Part shown: positions 12,169 to 20,400 of the stretch, one piece after another
How positions within the stretch are numbered: position 1 is the first letter of the stretch
Layout: every line of letters begins with the position of its first letter
Position numbers and translations under genes: made by a program
Origin: Azospirillum brasilense
Lineage (GTDB): Bacteria > Pseudomonadota > Alphaproteobacteria > Azospirillales > Azospirillaceae
NCBI RefSeq assembly: GCF_008365405.1
Contig: NZ_QOKV01000002.1
Location: 248,001 to 312,000 of the forward strand
Direction of reading: 5' to 3'
Length of the DNA: 64,000 nt
The notes under the pieces: model-generated
The model's database searches: none
Seen by the model: only the letters and a program-made list of their open reading frames with translations
What the model was told of the DNA's origin: nothing

Positions 12169-13268
12169 CACGCCGCCTCCCCTTCCACGAGCGTTCCGTC
12201 CGCGTAGACATGCACCATGGCGGGGTCGAGCAGCAGCGACGCCTCGTCCCCCGCCAGCGTCAGATCCTCCGGCACCGTCGCCGCCATCGGCAGGCCCGAC
12301 AGTTCCACCCGCGCGATGCGCGTGCGCCCCAGATCGTCGAGCCGGCGCACCCGCACCGGCACGCCGCCGGACCCGGCGGGGGCCAGCGTGGCGAATTCCG
12401 GCCGCACGCCGATCTCGATCCTGGCACCACTCAATGGCCCGCCGTTCAGCGCCGGATAGCCGCGGCGCAGCGCGATGACGTGCCCGCCGACCCGCGCGGC
12501 GCGGCCCGACACCTCGGCCGGCAGGACGTTCATCCCCGGCGATCCGATGAAATGGCCGACGAAGACGTGGGCGGGCCGCTCGAACAGTTCCTGCGGGCGG
12601 CCGACCTGCACGACGCGCCCGTCATGCATCACCACCACCTTGTCGGCGAAGGTCAACGCCTCCGTCTGGTCATGGGTCACGTAGATCATCGTCAGGTCGA
12701 GCGCGCGGTGCAGCGCCTTCAGCTTCGACCGCAACTCCCATTTCAGATGCGGGTCGATGACGGTCAGCGGCTCGTCGAACAGGATCGCCGCCACGTCCGG
12801 GCGGACCAGCCCGCGCCCCAGCGAGATCTTCTGCTTGGCGTCGGCGGTCAGGTTCCGCCCGCGCCGGTTCAGGTCCGCCGTCAGGTCGAGCAGCCCGGCG
12901 ATCTCCCGCACCCGCGCGTCGAGCGGCGCCCCGCGCAGGCCGCGGTTGCGCAGCGGGAAAGCGAGGTTCTCATAGACTGTCATGGTGTCGTAGACGACGG
13001 GGAACTGGAAGACCTGGGCGATATTGCGCGCCTCGGTCGGCAGCGCCGTCACGTCCCTGCCGTCGAACAGCACCCGCCCCTCGCTGGGGGTCAGCAGGCC
13101 GGAGATGATGTTCAGCAGCGTGGTCTTGCCGCAGCCCGACGGCCCGAGCAGCGCGTAGGCCCCACCCTGTTCCCACACATGGGTCATCGGCTTCAGCGCG
13201 TAGTCGTCGTCGCCCTTGGGATTGGATATGTAGCTGTGGCCGAGGGATTGTAGGTCGATGCGCGCCAT
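12168..13268 (-). CDS. glpT: Glycerol ABC transporter ATP-binding protein GlpT (degenerate signature)
   Basis: 366 residues; ATG at 13268, 19 bases after glpS. Walker A GPSGCGKT (42-49), Q-loop Gln in AQVFQFPV, Walker B ILFDE (D164/E165) and H-loop His198 in VTHDQTEAL are intact. The ABC signature that should read LSGGQ is LTADA (139-143), and the D-loop is VIDPH rather than the usual NLD. A C-terminal TOBE-like domain follows. It should heterodimerise with GlpS and complement that protein's missing H-loop His (see findings). Confidence 0.92.
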
Positions 13269-13287
13269 GCCGTCTCCGCCCTCCCCG

Positions 13288-14391
13288 TCACGCCGCCATG
13301 ACCAGCGGCGGCGCCGCGGCCAGCCGCCCGTCATGGCCGAACACGAACAGCCGCCGCGGGTCGATGAAGCACTCGATCCGCTCGCCGGGCTCGACCTCCA
13401 GAACACCGCGGGTGACGGCGACCCAGCGGTCCGCCCCGCCATCGGTGCGCGGCAGATCGATGTGGACGAAACTCTCCGAACCGGTGATCTCGCTGACCGC
13501 CACCAGACCGCGCAGAGCCACGGCGTCGGCGTGGGGCCGCTCCAGATGCAGGTGGTCGGCGCGGAAGCCGATGGTGTAGTCGTCGTCCGGCAGCTCCGCC
13601 AGCACGCCGCGCGCCGGCCCGTGCTCGCCGGTCGCCAGAACGATCTGCAGGCCGCGCTTGTGCACCCGCATGGTGTTGAGCGGGGGGTCGGAGAAGACCC
13701 GCGCGCTGGTCAGGTTGGCCGGGCGGCGGTAGACGTCCGGGGTGCGCCCGAACTGCGCCAACCGCCCCTCCCACAGCGTCGCCGTGTTGCCGCGGAGCAG
13801 CAGCGCCTCCGCCGGCTCGGTCGTCGCGTAGACGAAGACCGCGCCGGTCGCGGCGAAGATCTTCGGCAGCTCCTCCCGCAGTTCCTCGCGCAGCTTGTAG
13901 TCCAGGTTGGCCAGCGGCTCGTCGAGCAGGACGAGCTGCGCCTCCTTGACCAGGGCGCGGGCGATGGCGGTGCGCTGCTGCTGCCCGCCGGACAGCTGCT
14001 GCGGCGCGCGCTCCAGGTAGGGCTCCAGCTTCAGCAGGCGGGCGGCCTCCCGCACCTTGCGGTCGATCTCGTCCTTCGGCCGGCGGGCGACCCGCAGGGG
14101 GGAAGCGATGTTCTCGTAGACGGTCAGGGACGGGTAGTTGATGAACTGCTGGTAGACCATGGCGACGGAGCGTTCGCGGACGTGCCGCCCCGTCACGTCC
14201 ACCCCGTCCACCAGCACGCGCCCGGCGCTGGGCACGTCCAGCCCGGCCATCAGCCGCATCAGCGACGTCTTGCCCGACAGGGTCGGCCCCAGCAGAACGT
14301 TCAGCGACCCGCGTTCCAGGCTCAGCGACACGTTCTCCAGGTGAACGTGGCCGCCGACATGCCTGCTGACCTTGTCCAGAACCAAGCCCAC
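13288..14391 (-). CDS. glpS: Glycerol ABC transporter ATP-binding protein GlpS (no H-loop His)
   Basis: 367 residues; GTG at 14391 with GGAGGAA upstream. Walker A GPTLSGKT (35-42), signature LSGGQ (133-137), Walker B LLDE (D157/E158) and D-loop NLD are canonical. The switch His is absent: where GlpT has YVTHDQTEAL, GlpS has YATTEPAEAL, with Thr191 in place of His. The C-terminal half is a regulatory TOBE-like domain. It is the second gene of the operon, 80 bases after glpD. Confidence 0.92.
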   Translation of the reverse strand: MGLVLDKVSRHVGGHVHLENVSLSLERGSLNVLLGPTLSGKTSLMRLMAGLDVPSAGRVLVDGVDVTGRHVRERSVAMVYQQFINYPSLTVYENIASPLRVARRPKDEIDRKVREAARLLKLEPYLERAPQQLSGGQQQRTAIARALVKEAQLVLLDEPLANLDYKLREELREELPKIFAATGAVFVYATTEPAEALLLRGNTATLWEGRLAQFGRTPDVYRRPANLTSARVFSDPPLNTMRVHKRGLQIVLATGEHGPARGVLAELPDDDYTIGFRADHLHLERPHADAVALRGLVAVSEITGSESFVHIDLPRTDGGADRWVAVTRGVLEVEPGERIECFIDPRRLFVFGHDGRLAAAPPLVMAA

Positions 14392-14471
14392 CGGCCTTCC
14401 TCCCCAATATTCATTTTTTCTTTATTGAGATGGTTCTTGTCGCCCTGTTTCCAGCCTGTTTTCCACGCCCG

Positions 14472-16013
14472 CTATTCGGCAGCGTCGGATGCCCTCTCCC
14501 TCCGGCTGCGTTCCTCCGTCATGAAGGCGTCGAGCGCCTGCGCCTGGGCGGCGTCCAGACGCAGCCCCAGCTTGGTCCGGCGCCACAGAACGTCCTCGGC
14601 GGTCTCCGCCCACTCCTCCGTCATCAGGTAGCGGACCTCGGCCTCGCTCAGGGTCCCGCCGAAGTCACGGCCCAGATCCTCCGGCCGCGCGGCGCTGTCG
14701 AGAATCCGGCGGGCGCGGGTGCCGTAGGTGCGCACCAGCCGCTCCAGATGCGGCAGAGGCAGGAAGGGCGCCCGCCCGCGCAGTTCGGCGGCCAGCGCCG
14801 CGACGCCGTCCACCGGGAAATCGCCTCCCGGCAGGGTCCCGGCGCTGCTCCAATCCGACGCTCCAGGTGCGAGCTTCGGCAGGAATGGCGCCAGCTTGGC
14901 GATGGCCGCGTCGGCCAGACGGCGGTAGGTGGTGATCTTCCCGCCGAAGATGTTGAGCAGCGCCGCCTTGCCGTCGCCCGGCGCGTCGAGGGCCAGCACA
15001 TAGTCGCGGGTCGCCGCCTGCGCGGTCGAGGCGCCGTCGTCGTAGAGCGGGCGGACGCCGGAATAGGTCCACACCACGTCGGCGGGCGTCACCGGCTTGG
15101 CGAAATAGTCCCCGGCGGCGGCGCAGAGATAGGCGATCTCGGCCTCCGACGCGCGGACGTCCGCCGGATCGCCCTGGTAATCGTTGTCGGTGGTGCCGAT
15201 CAGGGTGAAGTCGCGCTCGTAGGGGATGGCGAAGACGATGCGCTTGTCGGCGTTCTGGAAGATGTAGCAGCGGTCGTGGTCGAACAGCTTCGGCACCACG
15301 ATGTGCGAGCCCTGGACCAGACGGATGCGCGCGTCCACCATGGACCGCGCCCCCTGCCGCATCACCTCCGACACCCAGGGGCCGGCGGCGTTGACGAGCG
15401 CGCGGGCGCGGATGCTGCTGCGCCGGCCGCTGCGCGTGTCCTCCACCGTCACGGTCCACAGCCCGTCCTCGCGGACGGCGCTCAGGAAACGGGTGCGGGT
15501 GCGGATCGTCGCGCCCATGCGGGCAGCGTCCTGCGCGTTCAAGACCACCAGACGCGCGTCGTCAACCCAGCAATCCGAATATTCGAAAGCGCGACCAAAA
15601 CCCGGCTTCAGCGGCTTCCCCGCCGGATCGTTGCGCAGATCGAGCCCACGCGTGCCCGGCAGTTTCTCCCGCCCGCCAAGATGGTCGTAGAGGAACAGGC
15701 CCAGCCGCAGGAACCAGGAGGGCCGCAGGCCGGGCAGATGGGGCAGGACGAAGCGCAGCGGCCAGATGATGTGCGGCGCCATGCGCCACAGCACCTCGCG
15801 CTCGCGCAGCGCCTCGCGGACCAGCCGGAACTCGTAATATTCCAGGTAGCGCAGGCCGCCGTGGATCAGCTTCGTCGAGGCCGAGGACGTGCCCGACGCC
15901 AGATCCTTCTGTTCGCACAGATAAACGGAGCAGCCCCGCCCCGCGGCATCGCGCGCGATGCCACAGCCGTTGATGCCGCCGCCGACGATGGCAAGGTCGT
16001 AGACCCCGGCCAT
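14472..16013 (-). CDS. glpD: Glycerol-3-phosphate dehydrogenase (FAD-dependent)
   Basis: 513 residues. The N-terminal FAD-binding loop VGGGINGCGIARDAAGRG and LASGTSSASTKLIHGGLRYLE match aerobic GlpD. It oxidises glycerol 3-phosphate to dihydroxyacetone phosphate at the membrane, passing electrons to quinone. First gene of the leftward glp operon. The 210 bases upstream hold a candidate promoter and paired repeats; no glpR gene is present in the window. Confidence 0.95.
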   Translation of the reverse strand: MAGVYDLAIVGGGINGCGIARDAAGRGCSVYLCEQKDLASGTSSASTKLIHGGLRYLEYYEFRLVREALREREVLWRMAPHIIWPLRFVLPHLPGLRPSWFLRLGLFLYDHLGGREKLPGTRGLDLRNDPAGKPLKPGFGRAFEYSDCWVDDARLVVLNAQDAARMGATIRTRTRFLSAVREDGLWTVTVEDTRSGRRSSIRARALVNAAGPWVSEVMRQGARSMVDARIRLVQGSHIVVPKLFDHDRCYIFQNADKRIVFAIPYERDFTLIGTTDNDYQGDPADVRASEAEIAYLCAAAGDYFAKPVTPADVVWTYSGVRPLYDDGASTAQAATRDYVLALDAPGDGKAALLNIFGGKITTYRRLADAAIAKLAPFLPKLAPGASDWSSAGTLPGGDFPVDGVAALAAELRGRAPFLPLPHLERLVRTYGTRARRILDSAARPEDLGRDFGGTLSEAEVRYLMTEEWAETAEDVLWRRTKLGLRLDAAQAQALDAFMTEERSRRERASDAAE

Positions 16014-16074
16014 CCATCCCTCCTCTCCGCTGTGCGCCCGCCCGTTGCGGTCTGCGCCTTTGTTTTCGTTTCAA

Positions 16075-16130
16075 ACGGTAGCCGAGGGTTCGGCAGGCCG
16101 CAATACGAAAAAAGTGAAAGCGATACGAAA
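16075..16130 (-). promoter_or_regulatory. Candidate glp operon promoter with paired operator repeats
   Basis: On the reverse strand TTGCGG (16103-16098) and TACCGT (16080-16075) are spaced 17 bases, a plausible sigma-70 type promoter about 60 bases before glpD. Two exact copies of TTTCGTAT (ATACGAAA at 16103-16110 and 16123-16130 on the plus strand) lie at and upstream of the -35 box with a 20-base period, about two helical turns. DeoR-family GlpR proteins bind TTTCG-rich repeats, so GlpR is the likely ligand. This is inferred from position. Confidence 0.5.
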
Positions 16131-16223
16131 GACCATGGCGCCAACACCCCTCCCTCGTTGGGAGAGCCGGTGAACTCCCACGGCGCTGGCGGGTTATCCA
16201 GGGAACCGGAACCGGAGGATCGC

Positions 16224-16829
16224 GTGTTCGAGTGGATCGCAGACATGGTCGAAGGCGGCGGCTACGCCGGCATCGCGCTTCTGATGCTGCTGGAGAACGT
16301 CTTTCCGCCCATTCCATCGGAACTCATCATGCCGCTGGCCGGCTTCGTCGCGGCGCGCGGGGATCTCAGCCTGCCGCTGGTGGTTCTGGCGGGCACCATG
16401 GGTTCGGTGGCGGGAGCGCTGTTCTGGTACTACGCCGGGCGGTGGCTGGGCAGCGAGCGGCTGAAACGGTTGGCCGCCCGCCATGGCCGCTGGCTGACCG
16501 TGGCGCCCGCGCAGGTTGACGAGGCGACGGGCTGGTTCCGCCGGCACAGCGCGGCGTCGGTGCTGATCGGGCGCCTGATCCCGGCGGTGCGCACGCTGAT
16601 CTCCGTTCCCGCCGGGATCGCCGGGATGGGGCTGGCCCGCTTCCTGGTCTATTCGACCGTCGGGACAGCGCTTTGGTCGCTGGTCCTGGCCGGGGCGGGT
16701 TATCTGCTGGAAGGCCAGTACGACAAGGTGTCGGGCTGGATGGACCCGATGGCCAAGCTGGTCATCGCCGCCATCGCCGCCTGGTACGCCTACCGCGTCG
16801 CCACCTTCCGTCCGCAGGAGCAGAACTGA
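16224..16829 (+). CDS. DedA/SNARE-associated family membrane protein
   Basis: 201 residues; GTG at 16224 with CGGAGG upstream. Family hallmarks: ENVFPPIPSELIMPLAGF near the N terminus, an internal G-x-W-Y-Y-A-GRWLGSERL segment and GRLIPAVRTLISVPAGIAGM, the conserved amphipathic region. Four to six membrane segments. DedA proteins are linked to phospholipid (undecaprenyl phosphate) flipping and membrane homeostasis. The stop codon lies inside a strong hairpin. It is divergent from the glp operon. Confidence 0.88.
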   Translation: MFEWIADMVEGGGYAGIALLMLLENVFPPIPSELIMPLAGFVAARGDLSLPLVVLAGTMGSVAGALFWYYAGRWLGSERLKRLAARHGRWLTVAPAQVDEATGWFRRHSAASVLIGRLIPAVRTLISVPAGIAGMGLARFLVYSTVGTALWSLVLAGAGYLLEGQYDKVSGWMDPMAKLVIAAIAAWYAYRVATFRPQEQN

Positions 16830-16849
16830 CGGGGACATCCCCGTCAGTT
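16824..16849. terminator. Hairpin terminator overlapping the dedA stop codon
   Basis: A perfect 12-bp stem (AACTGACGGGGA with TCCCCGTCAGTT) closes a two-base CA loop and runs into TTTTCCCG on the plus strand. The TGA stop at 16827-16829 is inside the left arm. The reverse-strand copy could also serve the convergent DUF3008 gene that ends at 16869. Confidence 0.8.
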
Positions 16850-16868
16850 TTCCCGAAACCGCTCGACC

Positions 16869-17072
16869 TCATTCCTTCGCATCGTCCTTTGAACCGCGGG
16901 TGGGCAGATCCTTGCGCTTCGCGGAGGCCATCTCCCGCAGTTCCTTTTCGCTCATCGATTTGGCCATCTCCTTCGAGGCACCGCGCAGGCCGGATTCCGG
17001 CTGCTCCCCACGCTTGGCCGCCAGCGCCGCGCCGGCGGCCATCTGCTGCTTCTTGGATTCCGCTTTGCTCAT
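16869..17072 (-). CDS. DUF3008 family small protein
   Basis: 67 residues, highly charged, start MSKAESKKQQMAAGAAL, with MSEKELREMASAKRKDLP near the C terminus; this is the pattern of the DUF3008 family found in Alphaproteobacteria. Two adjacent ATGs exist (17075 and 17072). The second is six bases after GGAGG and fits the family start. Function unknown; predicted soluble and largely helical. Confidence 0.8.
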   Translation of the reverse strand: MSKAESKKQQMAAGAALAAKRGEQPESGLRGASKEMAKSMSEKELREMASAKRKDLPTRGSKDDAKE

Positions 17073-17304
17073 CATATCCCTCCAGCGGTGATGTGAACGC
17101 TCCTTCCACCAACAGGATTGGAGCGGATTCCGCTCTTGCGGGCCTATACCGCAACCTTTGGTGAATCCGCGGCGTCCTGCGTTCCGCCGTGATGGCATGA
17201 CCTCCATCGGAACCGAATAACCACACATGAGTGTGCGCGAATTCGTTCCATATCCGTAATGCGGCTTTCCCGGTTGTCAGAATCTCTTTTAGTTGTATCA
17301 TTCG

Positions 17305-17357
17305 TTGACAATCCCCCTTTTGGACGTATTTTTGGCAGCATAACCCCTTTTTGGGGT
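17305..17357 (+). promoter_or_regulatory. Candidate promoter and leader palindrome of the NRPS operon
   Basis: TTGACA at 17305-17310 and TATTTT at 17327-17332 are spaced 16 bases. Just after the expected start site an inverted repeat ACCCC-TTTTT-GGGGT (17343-17357) could act as operator or leader hairpin. A related CCCCTTTTGG lies at 17313-17322, about 31 bases (three helical turns) upstream. The whole 17073-17437 interval is AT-rich compared with its neighbours and holds no other gene that I can support. Confidence 0.5.
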
Positions 17358-17437
17358 GCATATGACGTTTCTGTAAAAGTTCGTCGCGAGTTTTCCCGTC
17401 GGATCATTGCAACGCCGAAGGAATTGTGGGGATTTCG

Positions 17438-20400
17438 ATGCCCGACACCACGCCGCACCTCCCCGACAACCGCCTTCATCTGTCCAACGGTTTCGGGCCG
17501 GTCCGACTCTGGCCCGATCTTCGTCTGCATGAGGGATTCGAACGGCTTGCCGAGCGGCATCCCACCGCTCCGGCGGTGGTTACTGAGGCCGGCATCCTCG
17601 ACTGTGCCGGGTTGGACGCGGCGGCCAACGCTCTGGCCCACGCGCTGCTGGCGCTCGGGCTGGTCAGGGAGGAGCCGGTCGGCGTTCTGGCGGAGCGGTC
17701 GGGCGATCTGCCGCAGGCCTTTCTGGGGATTCTCAAGGCGGGCGGCGTCTATGTGCCGATGGTCGCCGACCTGCCGCCGGAGCGGCTGGCGAACATGGCG
17801 CGGCAAGCGGGGATGCGGCTGCTGATCGCGCTGGATGGGCTGACCCCGCCGGACGCGCTGGCCGATGCCCTGTCCGTCAACGGCGGGACGGAGCGGCCGC
17901 AAGCCGTCCTGCGCCCCGAATCCCTGGACGGGGACAGCCTCGCCAAGTCCGCGGAGCGCCCGAACCGGCCCGGTCCGGTGAACGGGCTGGCGGTCATCCT
18001 CTTCACCTCCGGTTCCACCGGCCAGCCGAAGGGCGTGCTGATCCAGCACGACGCCTGTGTGAATCTGGCGCTCGGCCACACGGAAGCGCAGGGCGTCGGG
18101 CCGGGCGACCGGGTGCTGCTGTCCACCTCCCCCGGCTTCATTCTGGGCTTCCGCGAGCTGTGCCTGCCGCTGCTCTCCGGGGCCGCCTATGTCCCGGCCT
18201 CGCGTGCGCTGATCGACGATCCGGCCCGGCTGCTTGACCATATGGCCCGGCTGGGCGTGACCATCGCGCTGTTCACGCCGTCCTACCTGCGGCTTCTGCA
18301 CGGGGTGGTGCCGGCGGGTCTGCGCATGATCCTGACCGCCGGGGAGCGGCCCAACCCCGACGACGCGCGGCATTACGCCCGCCATCTCGACTATTGGAAC
18401 ATGCATGGCGCCACTGAGGTCTGCGGCACCATCTGCATGCACAAGGTGAGTCCCCGTGGCGACGGCCCGCTGCCCAGCGGGCGACCCTTCACCAACAACG
18501 CCGTCCATTTGCTGGACCGCCACGGCAACGAGGTCCCCGACGGCGAAGTCGGGGAGATCCACGTCGTCGGGCGGGGCGTTTCGCGCGGCTACCTGAACCA
18601 GCCCGAGCTGTCGGCGGAGAATTTCGTCGAGACGCGCTTCGGGCGCGCCTACCGCACGCACGATCTGGGGCGCTGGAATGAAGACGGCGAGTTGGAGACG
18701 CTGGGCCGCGCCGACGACATGGTGAAGGTGTCCGGCCAGTCGGTGTCGCTGGGCGAGATCGAGCGGACGCTGCTGCGCCACCCGCTGGTCAGCCGCGCCG
18801 CCGCCCTTCAGCACCAGGGCCGCCTGACCGCCATTGTGGAAAGCACCGATCCGGAGGCGGCGCAGTCGGAAGACTGGCGCGCCTTCCTCGGCCGCAGCCT
18901 GCCCGCCTACATGGTGCCGGCGCGGGTCCGCGCCGTGGCGCGGATGCCGATCAGTTCCGCCGGCAAAACCGACCGCCGCGCCCTGCTGGCGCTCGCCGAA
19001 GAGGCATTGACCGCCGCGCGCGGCACGGGCGGAACGCCACCGCAAGGCGATCTGGAGCGGGCCATCGCCGCGGTGTGGGAAGAGGTGCTAGACACCCGCC
19101 CGGTGATGCGGGACGACCCGTTCTTCGCCATCGGCGGCACCAGCCTGCTCGCCATCGCGGTGGGCCAGCGCCTCCATACGCTCGGCCATCCGGTCACGGT
19201 GCCGGTGATCCTGGCCACTCAGACGGTGGAGGCGTTGGCCCGCCGCATTGCGGAACAGACGGACGAGGACACCGCCCTGCCGGACTTGACCGATGGCCCC
19301 GCCACCGCCGGACAGGAGGATTTCTGGGTCGCCGCCAAGCTCGGCCTCGCCGCCGCCGGATCGCACGTCGTGCGCGTCCTGTCGGTGCGCGGCCCGGTTC
19401 CGGAGGTGGAGCGCTGGCGCGCCGCCTGGGCCGCCCTGCTGGAGCGCCACCCGGCCCTGCGCACCGCCTTCCACGCCGACGCCGACGCCGACGGGCGGGT
19501 GCGCTGGCGCACGGTTCCCGTCACCGCCCTGCCGCCCTCCGCCGGCTTTTCCATCGACCGCTGCCACGTCCCGGAGGAGGCGCGGGAACTGATCGCCGGC
19601 TACGCCGAGACGCCCTTCGCCCTGACCGAGGCGCCGCTGGCCCGCGCCGGCCTGATGTTTATCGAATCCGGCAACGAGACGCTGTTCTGGTTCGTGCTGC
19701 ATCATGCCGTGGTGGACGGCCAGTCCGCCCGCACGGTGCAGGAGGATGTCCTGGCCCTGCTGCTGGGCCACCCCCTGCCTCCGGCGCCGCACGGCATCGC
19801 GCTGGCCGCGCGGGACGAGGCGCGCCACCTCCGTTCCGACCGGGCGGCGCAGGACCGCGCCTTCTGGCAGGCCAAGCTGGACGCTCTGCCGTTGGAGGCG
19901 TTCGAGGAGCTTCCACTCGACCAACCCCGCCCCACCACGCCCGGCGGGCGCTCCGCCCCACCCCTGGCGGAGCGGCTGGACGCCGCGACCACCGCGGCCC
20001 TCACCGCCATCGCGAAGGCGCAGGGCGTCGGCCTGCACGGCCTGCTGCTGGCGATCCTGGCGGCGGAAACGCGGCGGCGGCGCGGCGAACGGGCCGACCT
20101 GATCCTGGGCACCGGCGTTTCGCTGCGCCCAGCCGGCGCGGGGGAGGCCGTTGGACATTTCGTCAATCTCGTGCCGGTCGTCCTGCCCGGCGCCCCGGCA
20201 GCGCTGGGCGGGCAGGTTCGCGCCACGCAGGACGCGCTGACCGAGGCGGTCGGACACGCCGGCCTGCCCGCCAACCTGATCCAGCGTGAATTCCGCCAGC
20301 GCCGGCCCGACGCGCTGCCGCCCGCCCGCCCCAACCTCTTTGCGGTGGCTCTGACCGCCAACCCGCCGCGGACCAGCGGCGACCCGGCCAGCGGCCTGTC

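Noticed and set aside
13268..13442. N-terminal extension of glpT to 13442
   Set aside because: It would overlap the end of glpS by about 155 bases with low-complexity sequence; MARIDLQSLG at 13268 is the normal ABC start.
17349..17359. 11-mer TTTTGGGGTGC shared by the NRPS leader and the region before the response regulator at 45030
   Set aside because: In one place it lies downstream of the predicted start, in the other within the -35 area. Many 11-mers recur by chance in 64 kb, so a shared regulator is not supported.
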